The notes below the pieces were generated by a model. It did not search any database. It was given only the letters and a program-made list of their open reading frames with translations, and was not told the origin of the DNA. The translations under genes and the position numbers were made by a program. A stretch of 33,560 nt of DNA from Lachnospiraceae bacterium (GTDB lineage Bacteria > Bacillota > Clostridia > Lachnospirales > Lachnospiraceae): the NCBI GenBank assembly GCA_017521195.1, contig JAFXGP010000094.1, positions 1 through 33,560 of the forward strand, read 5' to 3'. Positions 1 to 7,969 of this stretch are shown piece by piece. Numbering within the stretch: position 1 is the first letter of the stretch; each line of letters starts with the position of its first letter.

Positions 1-25
1 TCGTTTTTCTTTCATCTAACTGCAT
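1..25 (-). CDS. hrcA: HrcA heat-shock repressor, first 8 codons only (runs off window)
   Basis: Only the start lies in the window: an ATG at 25 followed by codons for MQLDERKT, the usual N-terminus of HrcA. A purine-rich ribosome site (AGGGAGAGG) precedes it at about 30-40. HrcA is the repressor that binds CIRCE and controls class I heat-shock genes. A perfect CIRCE operator and a good promoter lie directly upstream, so this is probably the first gene of an autoregulated hrcA-grpE-dnaK-dnaJ operon continuing to the left; that continuation is inferred. Eight residues are little evidence alone, but together with CIRCE the call is fairly secure. Confidence 0.8.
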
Positions 26-64
26 TACCACCTCTCCCTTCTACTGTAACCATTTTTAGAATTA

Positions 65-91
65 TTAGCACTCATTCATTTCGAGTGCTAA
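65..91 (-). promoter_or_regulatory. CIRCE operator (HrcA binding site)
   Basis: Perfect inverted repeat TTAGCACTC-N9-GAGTGCTAA. It matches the CIRCE consensus at every position and sits between the predicted transcription start and the hrcA ribosome site. Bound HrcA would block transcription or initiation of the heat-shock operon. Confidence 0.95.
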
Positions 92-105
92 TATGTTCTG
101 TAGAT

Positions 106-134
106 AAAATATCACTTACTATACTTATTGTCAA
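106..134 (-). promoter_or_regulatory. Sigma-A promoter of hrcA operon
   Basis: On the minus strand the -35 TTGACA (129-134) is perfect, the spacer is 17 nt, and the -10 is TATTTT (106-111). CIRCE starts about 14 nt downstream of the -10. Confidence 0.8.
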
Positions 135-192
135 CAAATTTGAGGAATTTTAATTCTTAATTAATTATTAACTAATTATTAAACAACCGCAC

Positions 193-232
193 AATAAAAA
201 TAAAAACCCGAAAACTCCTTCGAGTTTCCGGG
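193..232 (-). terminator. Intrinsic terminator of the DUF6465 gene
   Basis: A hairpin with 11-position arms and one mismatch (207-217 with 222-232, loop CTTC) is followed on the minus strand by a T-rich tract (193-206). It lies about 30 nt after the stop codon of the gene at 265-690. Confidence 0.85.
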
Positions 233-264
233 CTCTCATATTTTCCGTTACAACACTTATGTAA

Positions 265-690
265 TTAGATTACGAAGTTTCCTGTTACATCTCCGTTGAA
301 TACATAGTAGCAAAGACCTTCTTCAGGTTTTACATATAATTCAACAGTCTTTAAGTCAGCTTCTTTCTGTTCTAAATCATATTTCCATACGTCTTTAGCG
401 ATTGCTGTTAAAGATTCTTCTGTGTAAGATTTTTCAGCGAACTGTAATGTTACAGTTGTTGTTAAAGTTGCTTTTTTAGTTGCAGCTTTCTTTGCAGGAG
501 CTTTTTTTGCTTCTTCTTTCACTTCTTTTTTAGCTGTAGCTTTTTTTGCAGGAGCTTTTTTAACTTCTTCTTTCACTTCTGCCTTTACTTCTTCAACTAC
601 AGGAGTTACTTTAACTTCTTCTTTTACTTCTACTGTTTTTTCAACTACCGGTGTAGCTGCTTTTGTTGTTTTCTTTACTGCTTTAGCCAT
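265..690 (-). CDS. DUF6465 family protein with histone-H1-like Lys/Ala/Glu-rich N-terminus
   Basis: This 141-residue protein has two parts. Residues 1-73 are low complexity, rich in Lys, Ala, Glu and Val, and contain an 18-residue tandem repeat (38-55 and 56-73) built on E-V-K-E-E-x-K-K-A-P-A-K-K-A. Residues 74-141 form a compact domain ending in NFVI that I recognise as the DUF6465 type of Lachnospiraceae and relatives; its function is unknown to me. The basic PAKKA repeats resemble bacterial histone-H1-like proteins, so nucleic-acid or polyanion binding is possible, but the interspersed acidic residues make that uncertain. No signal peptide or membrane segment is visible. It has its own promoter (776-804), ribosome site GAAAGGAAAT and terminator, so it is probably monocistronic. 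Confidence 0.85.
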   Translation of the reverse strand: MAKAVKKTTKAATPVVEKTVEVKEEVKVTPVVEEVKAEVKEEVKKAPAKKATAKKEVKEEAKKAPAKKAATKKATLTTTVTLQFAEKSYTEESLTAIAKDVWKYDLEQKEADLKTVELYVKPEEGLCYYVFNGDVTGNFVI

Positions 691-775
691 TTTTATTTCC
701 TTTCAATCTTGCAAGGGATAAAAATTTTCTATATATAATCTATTTTACCCTTATTGTTTACACATAACATTATGC

Positions 776-804
776 AGTTTACAACTTTTTTGTAATTACG
801 TCAA
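776..804 (-). promoter_or_regulatory. Promoter of the DUF6465 gene, with overlapping inverted repeat
   Basis: Minus-strand -35 TTGACG (799-804), 17-nt spacer, -10 TAAACT (776-781). The inverted repeat GTCAATT-N5-AATTGAC (800-818) overlaps the -35 and could be an operator. It also lies just after the uppP stop codon but lacks a T-run, so it is not an obvious terminator. Confidence 0.6.
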
Positions 805-846
805 TTATTTAAATTGACAAAGGAATCAGTTGGATTTTCTAATTTT

Positions 847-1668
847 TTATGCAATTATTCCAAAATAAAGTAATACAAGGGCTCCTAATACAATTCGATA
901 CCAGCCAAACACCTTGAAATCGTTCTTTTTAATATAGTCCATCAAAAACTTGATCACAACAACAGATACGACAAAAGCCACCACCATACCGGTAAAGAGA
1001 ATTCCCAATTCATAACCGGTAAATGCAAATCCGAACTTAAGCACCTTCAACAGACTGGCTCCCAACATAACCGGAATTGCAAGAAAGAATGTAAATTCTG
1101 CTGCTACAGTTCTGGAAACACCAATCAACAATGCACCCACAATGGTTGCACCGGAACGGCTGGTTCCCGGAAAAATTGCTGCAATTAACTGAAATACACC
1201 GATTAATGCTGCTGTCTTATAAGTAATCTGGGAAATCTTTCTGATTTTCGCTTTTTTCCCTTTATTTCTTTCTTCAATAATAAGGAAAGCAATTCCAAAT
1301 ACTATTAAGGCAATGGATACTGTCACATAGTTATATAAATATTTTTCCAGAATATCATCAAAGAAAACACCCACAATCGCCGCCGGAACACAGGCTACCA
1401 ACACCTTAAACCACATTTCAAAAACATCTTTTCGAATCATTGGTTTCTTATCAAAACGAAACGGAAAAATCTTTTTCCAGAAAAGAAGCACAACCGCAAA
1501 AATAGCTCCCAACTGGATTACTACCAAAAACATTTCCCAAAATTCCGGCGATACATCCAGTTTTACAAATTCATTCAATAAAATCATGTGTCCGGTACTG
1601 CTGATAGGAAGCCATTCTGTAATTCCTTCCACAATACCAAATAATATTGCTTTTAAAAATTCTAACAT
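847..1668 (-). CDS. uppP: Undecaprenyl-diphosphatase UppP (BacA)
   Basis: This 273-residue polytopic membrane protein dephosphorylates undecaprenyl diphosphate, recycling the lipid carrier for peptidoglycan and other wall polymers; the family also confers bacitracin tolerance. Both signature motifs are visible: the N-terminal ExxxE block with EWLPISSTGH (residues 14-27) and PGTSRSGAT near residue 167. Length matches the family. It begins 9 nt after the stop of the aminotransferase gene (1678-2871), with an AGGAGG-type site in that gap, so the two are probably cotranscribed. Confidence 0.95.
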   Translation of the reverse strand: MLEFLKAILFGIVEGITEWLPISSTGHMILLNEFVKLDVSPEFWEMFLVVIQLGAIFAVVLLFWKKIFPFRFDKKPMIRKDVFEMWFKVLVACVPAAIVGVFFDDILEKYLYNYVTVSIALIVFGIAFLIIEERNKGKKAKIRKISQITYKTAALIGVFQLIAAIFPGTSRSGATIVGALLIGVSRTVAAEFTFFLAIPVMLGASLLKVLKFGFAFTGYELGILFTGMVVAFVVSVVVIKFLMDYIKKNDFKVFGWYRIVLGALVLLYFGIIA

Positions 1669-1677
1669 TTTTACCTC

Positions 1678-2871
1678 CTAACGGTTTGGATACTCTGTTT
1701 CTACAAACTTACGAAGCGCCGCCAAGCTTCTTTCTACTTTTTCCGTATCAATACAATATGCCATTCTAAAGTATCCGGAACAACCAAAGGAATCTGCCGG
1801 CACCAAAATCAAATCGTATTTTAAAGCTTTGTTACAAAATGCCACCGCATCTTCCTCCAATGCTTTAGGGAAAATATAGAAAGTTCCTCCCGGTCTTACA
1901 CAGGTAAATCCAAGAGCAGTTAACTCATCGTATAATAAATTCATATTTTTTTCATAAACGGATAAATCTGCTGTTTTGTCTAAATTCTCTGCTACCGCAA
2001 GCTGCATTAAAGATGCAGGACAGTTATGACCGATTCCTCTGGAAATCTGCCCGCACATAACTACCATTTTCTCTGCATCAGGACAAGCCGGATTAATTGC
2101 CACATATCCGATACGTTCTCCCGGAATCGACAAAGACTTAGAGAACGAATAACAGGAAATAGTATAATCATAAAATTTAGAAACATAAGGTACTTCTTTT
2201 CCATCAAAAGCAATTTCCCTGTAAGGTTCATCAGAAATCAGGAAAATTCTATCTCCAAATTCCTCACTCTTTCTTGTTAATACTTCTGCCAGTTTCGTCA
2301 AAGTCTCAGCAGAATATACAATTCCTGACGGGTTGTTTGGTGTATTTACCAAAACTGCTTTTGTTTTTGAAGTAATCATTTTTTCAAAAGCTTCAAAATT
2401 AATCTGAAAATCCTCTGTCTGCGGCGGAACTACCTTTAAAACAGAACCGGTAAGATTTACATAAGGATTATATTCCGGAAAAAATGGCGCAAAGGTGATA
2501 ATTTCATCCCCTGCTTCTGCTACCAGGCGGAAGGCATGGGATAATGCTCCCGCAGCACCGCTTGCCATAAATATATGATTGGCTGTGTAATTCATTCCAA
2601 ATCTTTTGTTTAAAGATTCCGCTACTTTTGCTCTTACCTCCGGAATACCAAGACTCTGGCTGTAACCATGAAGCTCCATAGCTCCTTTTTCCTGCAACAA
2701 CTTCACACAGGTATCGGTAAATTCCTGCGGAACCGGTACCGACGGATTCCCTAAGCTATAATCAAATACATTTTCATATCCGATTTCTTTGCCCCTGGCT
2801 GTAGCAAACTCAGACAGGGTTCTGATAACAGATTTTCCCTGTAACATATCTACATATTTTTGTACTAACAT
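1678..2871 (-). CDS. Class I/II PLP-dependent aminotransferase (aspartate aminotransferase type)
   Basis: A 397-residue fold-type I aminotransferase of the AspC/AspB group. Visible PLP-site residues are the NTPNNPSG block around Asn180, Asp214 and Tyr217 in SDEPY, the Schiff-base Lys245 in SFSKSLS, the following SIPGERIGY, and the substrate-carboxylate Arg in YFRMAY near the C-terminus. The family moves an amino group between an amino acid and a 2-oxoacid; the exact substrate cannot be read from sequence, with aspartate, alanine and aromatic amino acids all possible. The start is supported by AGGAAGGG about 10 nt upstream and a -10 TATAAT at 2914-2919 with no clear -35. It is first in a probable operon with uppP. 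Confidence 0.93.
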   Translation of the reverse strand: MLVQKYVDMLQGKSVIRTLSEFATARGKEIGYENVFDYSLGNPSVPVPQEFTDTCVKLLQEKGAMELHGYSQSLGIPEVRAKVAESLNKRFGMNYTANHIFMASGAAGALSHAFRLVAEAGDEIITFAPFFPEYNPYVNLTGSVLKVVPPQTEDFQINFEAFEKMITSKTKAVLVNTPNNPSGIVYSAETLTKLAEVLTRKSEEFGDRIFLISDEPYREIAFDGKEVPYVSKFYDYTISCYSFSKSLSIPGERIGYVAINPACPDAEKMVVMCGQISRGIGHNCPASLMQLAVAENLDKTADLSVYEKNMNLLYDELTALGFTCVRPGGTFYIFPKALEEDAVAFCNKALKYDLILVPADSFGCSGYFRMAYCIDTEKVERSLAALRKFVETEYPNR

Positions 2872-2913
2872 AATATATTTTCCCTTCCTGTAAATTCAAA
2901 TTCTAATTACTCG

Positions 2914-2919
2914 ATTATA
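2914..2919 (-). promoter_or_regulatory. Possible -10 box of the aminotransferase-uppP operon
   Basis: Consensus TATAAT on the minus strand about 43 nt upstream of the aminotransferase start. No convincing -35 lies 16-18 nt further upstream. A perfect 14-nt palindrome, CATATAATTATATG (2939-2952), lies just upstream and may be an operator or chance in AT-rich DNA. Confidence 0.4.
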
Positions 2920-2967
2920 CCATACTATTTTTTGAATTCATATAATTATATGTTGCTTTGAAAATAT

Positions 2968-3519
2968 TCACTTCTTATTCCACATTTCCACTGTCATATA
3001 ATTTGTATGCCCTACCCTGACTTCCTTTAGTAATGGAACCGGAACCTCATTACAGGTATGATGATACTTGAATCCCATTTTCTCCTGTACCCGTTTAGAC
3101 TTATTATTTCCTTCATAATAACCGCACCAAATAGTTGTCATTCCCAAATCTTCAAATCCATGACGAATCAATTCCATGGCTACTTCCGGCATATAACCTC
3201 TACCCCAAAATGGTTTTCCAAGCCAATAACCCAATTCACACTCATCATCTCGCTCAGTCATGTCAGTGTATCCTTTTAATTTCAACTCAACTGCACCGAT
3301 TGCTTCGTTGTTTTCCTTTTCACAGATTGCATAACATTCATTCCCTGTAAAAACATTTTTAATAATATCTAAACTCTCTTCTATACTTTTATGTGGCGGC
3401 CATCCTGCCGGTATTCCTATCTCAGGATCTTTTGCATATTTATATAAACTTTCCGCATCTGCTTCCGTCCATGGACGTAGAAGTAAACGTTCAGTATGTA
3501 AAATTTTATTATTATTCAT
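2968..3519 (-). CDS. GNAT family N-acetyltransferase, RimJ/RimL type
   Basis: A protein of about 183 residues with the RimJ/RimL-like GNAT fold. An N-terminal TERLLLRPWTEADAE strand-helix is followed by GYWLGKPFWGRGYMPEVA, the acetyl-CoA pyrophosphate loop, and a C-terminal NxxSKRVQEKMGF segment. The family acetylates N-terminal amines of ribosomal proteins or small-molecule amines; the substrate here is unknown. Two in-frame ATG codons are possible, at 3525 and 3519. I prefer 3519 because AGGAG lies 9 nt upstream of it but only 3 nt from the first ATG. No operon partner is evident. Confidence 0.88.
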   Translation of the reverse strand: MNNNKILHTERLLLRPWTEADAESLYKYAKDPEIGIPAGWPPHKSIEESLDIIKNVFTGNECYAICEKENNEAIGAVELKLKGYTDMTERDDECELGYWLGKPFWGRGYMPEVAMELIRHGFEDLGMTTIWCGYYEGNNKSKRVQEKMGFKYHHTCNEVPVPLLKEVRVGHTNYMTVEMWNKK

Positions 3520-3568
3520 CTTCATTTTCTCCTATTTATTCATTATAAAGTTGTATATAATGACATAT

Positions 3569-3694
3569 CTATTTCTTCTTACGATATTTAGACTCAATAC
3601 CCACTACATACACCATCATAGCTCCCATACCATTTCCTAAACTTCTTCCACCAGATACACAAATAGGATAACATACACAATCTCTCATGTACAT
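3569..3694 (-). CDS. Possible small protein, 41 aa, Cys-rich N-terminus and basic tail
   Basis: An ATG at 3694 (a second at 3688) opens a 41-codon frame ending in TAG at 3569. The peptide has three cysteines in a C-V-C-Y-P-I-C block, a glycine-rich stretch (SGGRSLGNGMG), a short hydrophobic run (AMMVYVVGI) and a basic end, KYRKKK. An AGGA lies 8 nt before the second ATG. That site sits in one arm of a 9-bp inverted repeat (3663-3671 with 3694-3702) whose other arm is inside the coding frame. It follows the cytidylate-kinase-like gene by 21 nt, so it could be read from the liv transcript. I do not recognise the family; it could be a small membrane peptide or a chance ORF. Confidence 0.35.
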   Translation of the reverse strand: MYMRDCVCYPICVSGGRSLGNGMGAMMVYVVGIESKYRKKK

Positions 3695-3715
3695 TATCCT
3701 ATACTTTTTTTATTT

Positions 3716-4354
3716 CTATCTATTCTCCAACCATCCCGGATGGTGAACCTTGATATAAGACTTCACCACACTGATTAAATCCGGATAACTCATAGATGTT
3801 GTGTTTAAGCACAAATCATAGTTGCTGGCATCGTTCCAGTTTCTTCCGGTATAACATTTGTAATATTCCGCTCTGTTTCTATCAATACGCTCAATTTTAC
3901 GGATAATTTCCTTATCATCCAAACCGGATAAAGCTCTTTCACGTTCCATACAGTCTTTTAACGGAGCGTAACAATACAAACGGATTACGTCAGGATTATC
4001 TTTTAAAACATAATCTGCACAACGACCGATAATAATGCAGTCTTCGTTTTCTGCCAATTCCTTAATTACTTCTGCCTGAAGATGGAACAAGTTTTCCTCC
4101 GAAGCAAAATTTCCGCTTTCAGGACCGGCACCTGCTCCATGATAGGTTCTTTTCACTCTTGGGAAAAACGGATTGGTTTTTACTCTTTCATCCACTTCTC
4201 CAAACATCGCTTCACTGATTCCGCTCTTATCAGAAGCAAGACGAACCAGTTCTCTGTCATAATAATTAATTCCCAATTCTTCTGCCAAAAGTCTTCCCAT
4301 GGTTCTGCCACCACTACCATAACCTCTGGCGATTGTAATCACTAATCTTCCCAT
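3716..4354 (-). CDS. Cytidylate-kinase-like P-loop protein
   Basis: A 212-residue protein of the cytidylate-kinase-like family (PF13189 type). The N-terminal ITIARGYGSGGRT (residues 6-18) is a P-loop variant in which the usual Walker lysine is Arg17, as is common in this family. It is followed by the typical LAEELGINYYDRELV helix, and a later IIIGRCADYVL strand resembles the second core strand of nucleoside monophosphate kinases. Kinase activity on CMP is not proven for this family. The start is 12 nt downstream of the livF stop with AAGGAG upstream, so it appears to be the promoter-distal gene of the liv operon, an unusual neighbour for a transporter. Confidence 0.85.
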   Translation of the reverse strand: MGRLVITIARGYGSGGRTMGRLLAEELGINYYDRELVRLASDKSGISEAMFGEVDERVKTNPFFPRVKRTYHGAGAGPESGNFASEENLFHLQAEVIKELAENEDCIIIGRCADYVLKDNPDVIRLYCYAPLKDCMERERALSGLDDKEIIRKIERIDRNRAEYYKCYTGRNWNDASNYDLCLNTTSMSYPDLISVVKSYIKVHHPGWLENR

Positions 4355-4366
4355 ACCCTTTTCTCC

Positions 4367-5077
4367 TTATTCTCCAAGATATGCTTTCTTTACGGATTCA
4401 TCATTCATCAACTTTTTAGCATCTCCTTGAAGAATAATGTTTCCTGTTTCCAATACATATGCTCTGTCTGCAATATTTAATGCTTTTTTTGCATTCTGTT
4501 CTACTAATAATACTGTAACACCTTCTGCAGAAATATCACGAATAATTTTAAATACTTCTTCCACAAAAATAGGAGAAAGTCCCATGGAGGGTTCATCCAT
4601 AAGAATAATCTTCGGATGACTCATAAGTGCTCTACCCATAGCTAACATCTGCTGTTCTCCACCGGATAAAGTTCCTGCTATCTGATTTTTTCTTTCTTCC
4701 AAACGTGGAAATCTTTTATAAATCATCTTCAGGGTTTCTTCCATTTCATTTTTATCTTTACGTGTATATGCACCTAACTTTAAGTTTTCCAATACAGTTA
4801 ACTGTGCAAATACTCTTCGTCCTTCCGGTACATGCGCCATACCTAAAGATACAATTTTGTGTGCAGGAACTTTAGTAATATCCTGTCCTTCAAAAATAAC
4901 ACTTCCTTTAGTTGGCTGTAACAAACCACTTACAGTATGTAAAATAGTGGTTTTTCCTGCACCATTGGCACCAATCAGGGCAATAACTTCACCTTCATTA
5001 ACTTCGAAAGATACATCTTTAATTGCCTGAATCATGCCATAATGCACTTGTAAATTGTTTACACTAAGCATTGCCAT
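4367..5077 (-). CDS. livF: Branched-chain amino acid ABC transporter ATP-binding protein LivF
   Basis: A 236-residue ABC ATPase, one of the two nucleotide-binding subunits of a high-affinity branched-chain amino acid importer. Visible motifs are Walker A GANGAGKT (36-43), the signature LSGGEQQ (137-143) and Walker B IILMDEP (157-162). The segment around residues 83-95 (VPEGRRVFAQLTV) is typical of LivF. It follows livG by 19 nt with a GGAGG ribosome site and precedes the cytidylate-kinase-like gene. Confidence 0.95.
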   Translation of the reverse strand: MAMLSVNNLQVHYGMIQAIKDVSFEVNEGEVIALIGANGAGKTTILHTVSGLLQPTKGSVIFEGQDITKVPAHKIVSLGMAHVPEGRRVFAQLTVLENLKLGAYTRKDKNEMEETLKMIYKRFPRLEERKNQIAGTLSGGEQQMLAMGRALMSHPKIILMDEPSMGLSPIFVEEVFKIIRDISAEGVTVLLVEQNAKKALNIADRAYVLETGNIILQGDAKKLMNDESVKKAYLGE

Positions 5078-5096
5078 CTATCTTTCCTCCGTTTTC

Positions 5097-5855
5097 TTAC
5101 TCACCCAAATATGCCTTAATAACCTCAGGATCATTTAAAACATCTGCCGTTTTACCCTGAGCCAGTACTTGACCAAAGTTAAGTACAGTTAACTCTTCAC
5201 AAATTCCGGATACTAATTTCATATCATGTTCAATCAAAAGAATTGTCATGTCAAAATTGTCTCTTACAAAGCGAATAGTTTCCATCAATTCCTTTGTTTC
5301 ATTCGGGTTCATACCTGCTGCAGGTTCATCCAACAATAAAAGTTTTGGATTAGTAGCCAAAGCTCTGGCAATTTCCAATTTTCTCTGTTTACCATATGGT
5401 AAATTAGAAGCAAGAAAATCTGCTTCTTTATCCAAATCAAATACTTTTAAGAGCTCCATAGCTTTTTCATTCATTTCTTTTTCTACTTTGAAGTATCTTG
5501 GTAAACGAAGAATTCCCTCAATAGTAGAATAATGATACTGATTATGAAGACCTACTTTAACATTATCTAATACAGATAATTCTTTAAAAAGACGTATGTT
5601 CTGGAATGTTCTGGCAACTCCTGCTTTATTAATATCAATAGTTTTTGCGCCTGTGATATTCTTTCCATCTAATTCAACCTTTCCGTCATCCGGTTTGTAT
5701 ACACCGGTCAAAAGGTTAAATACAGTAGTTTTTCCTGCACCGTTTGGTCCAATCAAACCATATAACTGACCTTTTTCAATTTTAAGTTCAAATTTATCTA
5801 CTGCGCGAAGACCTCCAAAGGAGATACCTAAATTTTTTACATCTAATAATGCCAT
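5097..5855 (-). CDS. livG: Branched-chain amino acid ABC transporter ATP-binding protein LivG
   Basis: A 252-residue ABC ATPase, partner of LivF. It has Walker A GPNGAGKT (36-43), the LivG-type signature LPYGKQRKLEIARAL instead of the usual LSGGQ, and Walker B LLLLDEPAAGMNP. The long insert between Walker A and signature, with VARTFQNIRLFKELSVL, is also characteristic. The start codon directly abuts the livM stop, and the AGGAGG site lies inside the last livM codons, suggesting translational coupling. Confidence 0.95.
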   Translation of the reverse strand: MALLDVKNLGISFGGLRAVDKFELKIEKGQLYGLIGPNGAGKTTVFNLLTGVYKPDDGKVELDGKNITGAKTIDINKAGVARTFQNIRLFKELSVLDNVKVGLHNQYHYSTIEGILRLPRYFKVEKEMNEKAMELLKVFDLDKEADFLASNLPYGKQRKLEIARALATNPKLLLLDEPAAGMNPNETKELMETIRFVRDNFDMTILLIEHDMKLVSGICEELTVLNFGQVLAQGKTADVLNDPEVIKAYLGE

Positions 5856-6929
5856 TTATTTCTCCTCCTTAGCTGTCTTTTTTGATAATAATCTCTTAAG
5901 AGAATATTTTTCTCTGAAAACTCTTGCTTTCGGAGCCCAGTTAAAGAGCATAATTCCAATTAAAACAACAGAGTAAATTAACATACGGTAATCCTGCAAT
6001 TCACGCATTAATTCCGGAAGAAGAACCAGAATAATAGCAGAAATTACAGAACCTCTGATGTTTCCGATTCCACCAAGAACTACATATACCAAAATCATAA
6101 TAGACATGTTATACCCGAAGTTCTTTGGCTGTGCCTGTAAAATAGACAGATTATGGGCATACAATACACCTGCCACACCCGCCAAACCTGCGGAAATGGA
6201 AAATGCAAGTAATTTATATTTGGTAATATTAATACCTACAGATTCTGCCGCAATGCGGTTGTCACGGATTGCCATAATAGCACGTCCCGGTCTGGAATTT
6301 ACAAGATTCAATACAATAAGTAATGTAATCACTAAAAGGATTGCTCCTATTGTAAAATTAGAATCTTTTGGCGTCCCGGTAATTCCCTGAGCTCCATTTA
6401 CAATAACCTGCCCACCATCTTGCAGATTCAAAGCCATAGCATCTTTCATAGAAAAATGAAATCCATCTACATCACGACCTATATATAAAACATTAATTAC
6501 ATTTTTAATAATTTCACCAAACGCCAAAGTAACGATAGCAAGGTAATCCCCCTGTAATCTAAGAACAGGAATTCCGATTAATAACCCAAACAATGCTGCA
6601 ATCCCTGCACCAATCAAAATGGCAATTAAAAATCTTGGACCAGCTGCCATAGTATCTTTAAAACAGAAAGAGAAAAATGCACTGGAAAATGCACCTATAC
6701 ACATAAATCCTGCATGCCCCAAGCTTAATTCTCCCAGTATACCCACGGTTAAATTAAGCGCCACTGCAATAATGGCATAAATACAAAGAGGTACTAATAA
6801 CCCTTTCATCAAACTGGACAAAGCACCCGCCTTTGTCAAAATCATCATAATTATATAAGCAACAACAACCATACCTATGGTAATCAAGGTACTTTTTGTT
6901 GATTTTGTCAAATTCATTTTGTTTTTCAT
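5856..6929 (-). CDS. livM: Branched-chain amino acid ABC transporter permease LivM
   Basis: A 357-residue integral membrane permease with about 8-10 predicted helices. Family landmarks are LTVGILGELSLGHAGFM near residue 70, GIPVLRLQGDYLAIVTLAFGEI near 125-145, the cytoplasmic SRPGRAIMAIRDNRIAAESVGI loop that contacts the ATPase (about 212-233), and a late GGIGNIRGSV segment. It forms the translocation pore with LivH. The start is taken at 6929 with GAAAGG upstream; an internal Met at residue 5 is possible. The C-terminus is basic. Confidence 0.95.
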   Translation of the reverse strand: MKNKMNLTKSTKSTLITIGMVVVAYIIMMILTKAGALSSLMKGLLVPLCIYAIIAVALNLTVGILGELSLGHAGFMCIGAFSSAFFSFCFKDTMAAGPRFLIAILIGAGIAALFGLLIGIPVLRLQGDYLAIVTLAFGEIIKNVINVLYIGRDVDGFHFSMKDAMALNLQDGGQVIVNGAQGITGTPKDSNFTIGAILLVITLLIVLNLVNSRPGRAIMAIRDNRIAAESVGINITKYKLLAFSISAGLAGVAGVLYAHNLSILQAQPKNFGYNMSIMILVYVVLGGIGNIRGSVISAIILVLLPELMRELQDYRMLIYSVVLIGIMLFNWAPKARVFREKYSLKRLLSKKTAKEEK

Positions 6930-6987
6930 CTTATTACTTTACCTTTCTAAAATATGAAATCTACATTCTTTTCGAAACCAAATAACT

Positions 6988-7872
6988 TTATACTTTTTCT
7001 TTGATTTTCTTTCCTAAAATTCCTGTAGGTTTTACAAGTAATACGATAATTAAAACCGAAAATACGATTGCATCAGATAACTGGGATGATATGTATGCTT
7101 TGGACATATTTTCAATAACCCCTAATAAAATACCACCGATAAATGCTCCCGGAATAGAACCGATACCACCAAATACCGCTGCCACAAAAGCCTTAATACC
7201 CGGCATAGATCCTGTATAAGGAGTTAATGTTGGGTATGCAGAACAAAGTAACACACCTGCCACTGCAGCCAATGCCGAACCAATGGCAAAAGTTAAGGAA
7301 ATGGTTCCGTTTACATTTACACCCATAAGTTCCGCCGCACCCTTATCCTCAGAAACAGCAAGCATGGCTTGACCGGACTTTGTTTTCTTAATAAAGGTTG
7401 TTAAAACAATCATGATAATAACACATACTACAATTGTCACCTGTGTTTCACCGGAAATATTAATATTTCCGTCTGCCAACTGAATTGCCGGAAGTGAAAT
7501 TACAGATTTAAACATTTTTGTATTGGCACCAAAAATCAAAAGAGCTGCATTCTGTAAGAAATAACTTACACCAATAGCTGTAATTAAAACTGCCAGAGAC
7601 GGAGCTTTTCTTAAAGGCTTGTATGCAATTTTTTCAATGGTAATCCCAAGAATGGTACACACTACCACTGCCACTAATACCGCTAACACCGGTGGAAGTC
7701 CTAAAGAACTTGCCATCAAAAAAGTCATATAACTACCCACCATGATAACATCACCATGAGCAAAGTTCAGCATTTTTGCAATTCCATATACCATGGTATA
7801 TCCCAAGGCGATAATCGCATAGATACTTCCCAAACTAATACCATTTATTAAATAAGAAAAGAAACTACTCAT
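6988..7872 (-). CDS. livH: Branched-chain amino acid ABC transporter permease LivH
   Basis: A permease of about 294 residues starting MSSFFSYLINGISLGSIYA. Landmarks are ALGYTMVYGIAKMLNFAHGD, the ATPase-contact loop with SGQAMLAVSEDKGAAELMGVNV, and GGIGSIPGAFIGG. The open frame extends to 7950, but those extra 26 codons read through a terminator-like hairpin (7891-7918), so they are rejected. The start at 7872 has a near-perfect GGAGGAG site three bases upstream. It is the second gene of the liv operon and is followed by livM after a 58-nt gap. Confidence 0.95.
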   Translation of the reverse strand: MSSFFSYLINGISLGSIYAIIALGYTMVYGIAKMLNFAHGDVIMVGSYMTFLMASSLGLPPVLAVLVAVVVCTILGITIEKIAYKPLRKAPSLAVLITAIGVSYFLQNAALLIFGANTKMFKSVISLPAIQLADGNINISGETQVTIVVCVIIMIVLTTFIKKTKSGQAMLAVSEDKGAAELMGVNVNGTISLTFAIGSALAAVAGVLLCSAYPTLTPYTGSMPGIKAFVAAVFGGIGSIPGAFIGGILLGVIENMSKAYISSQLSDAIVFSVLIIVLLVKPTGILGKKIKEKV

Positions 7873-7890
7873 AATCTCCTCCATATACAT

Positions 7891-7918
7891 AAAAAGGGCT
7901 GATGGTCTCAGCCCTTTT
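7891..7918 (-). terminator. Hairpin with U-tract between livJ and livH (attenuator or RNA-end stabiliser)
   Basis: A perfect 11-bp stem (7892-7902 with 7908-7918, loop TGGTC) is followed on the minus strand by TTTTT. It sits 52 nt after the livJ stop and immediately before the livH ribosome site. It has intrinsic-terminator shape, and partial read-through would give more binding protein than permease/ATPase; protection of a livJ mRNA 3' end is an alternative. Confidence 0.8.
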
Positions 7919-7969
7919 AAATCATTTCCTAAGTTACTGTTTACTTGCAATTAAGTAACCTGCTGTTTA

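Noticed and set aside
7873..7950. 26-codon N-terminal extension of livH
   Set aside because: The codons are made of a terminator-like hairpin; the start at 7872 has a near-perfect ribosome site and a typical LivH N-terminus.
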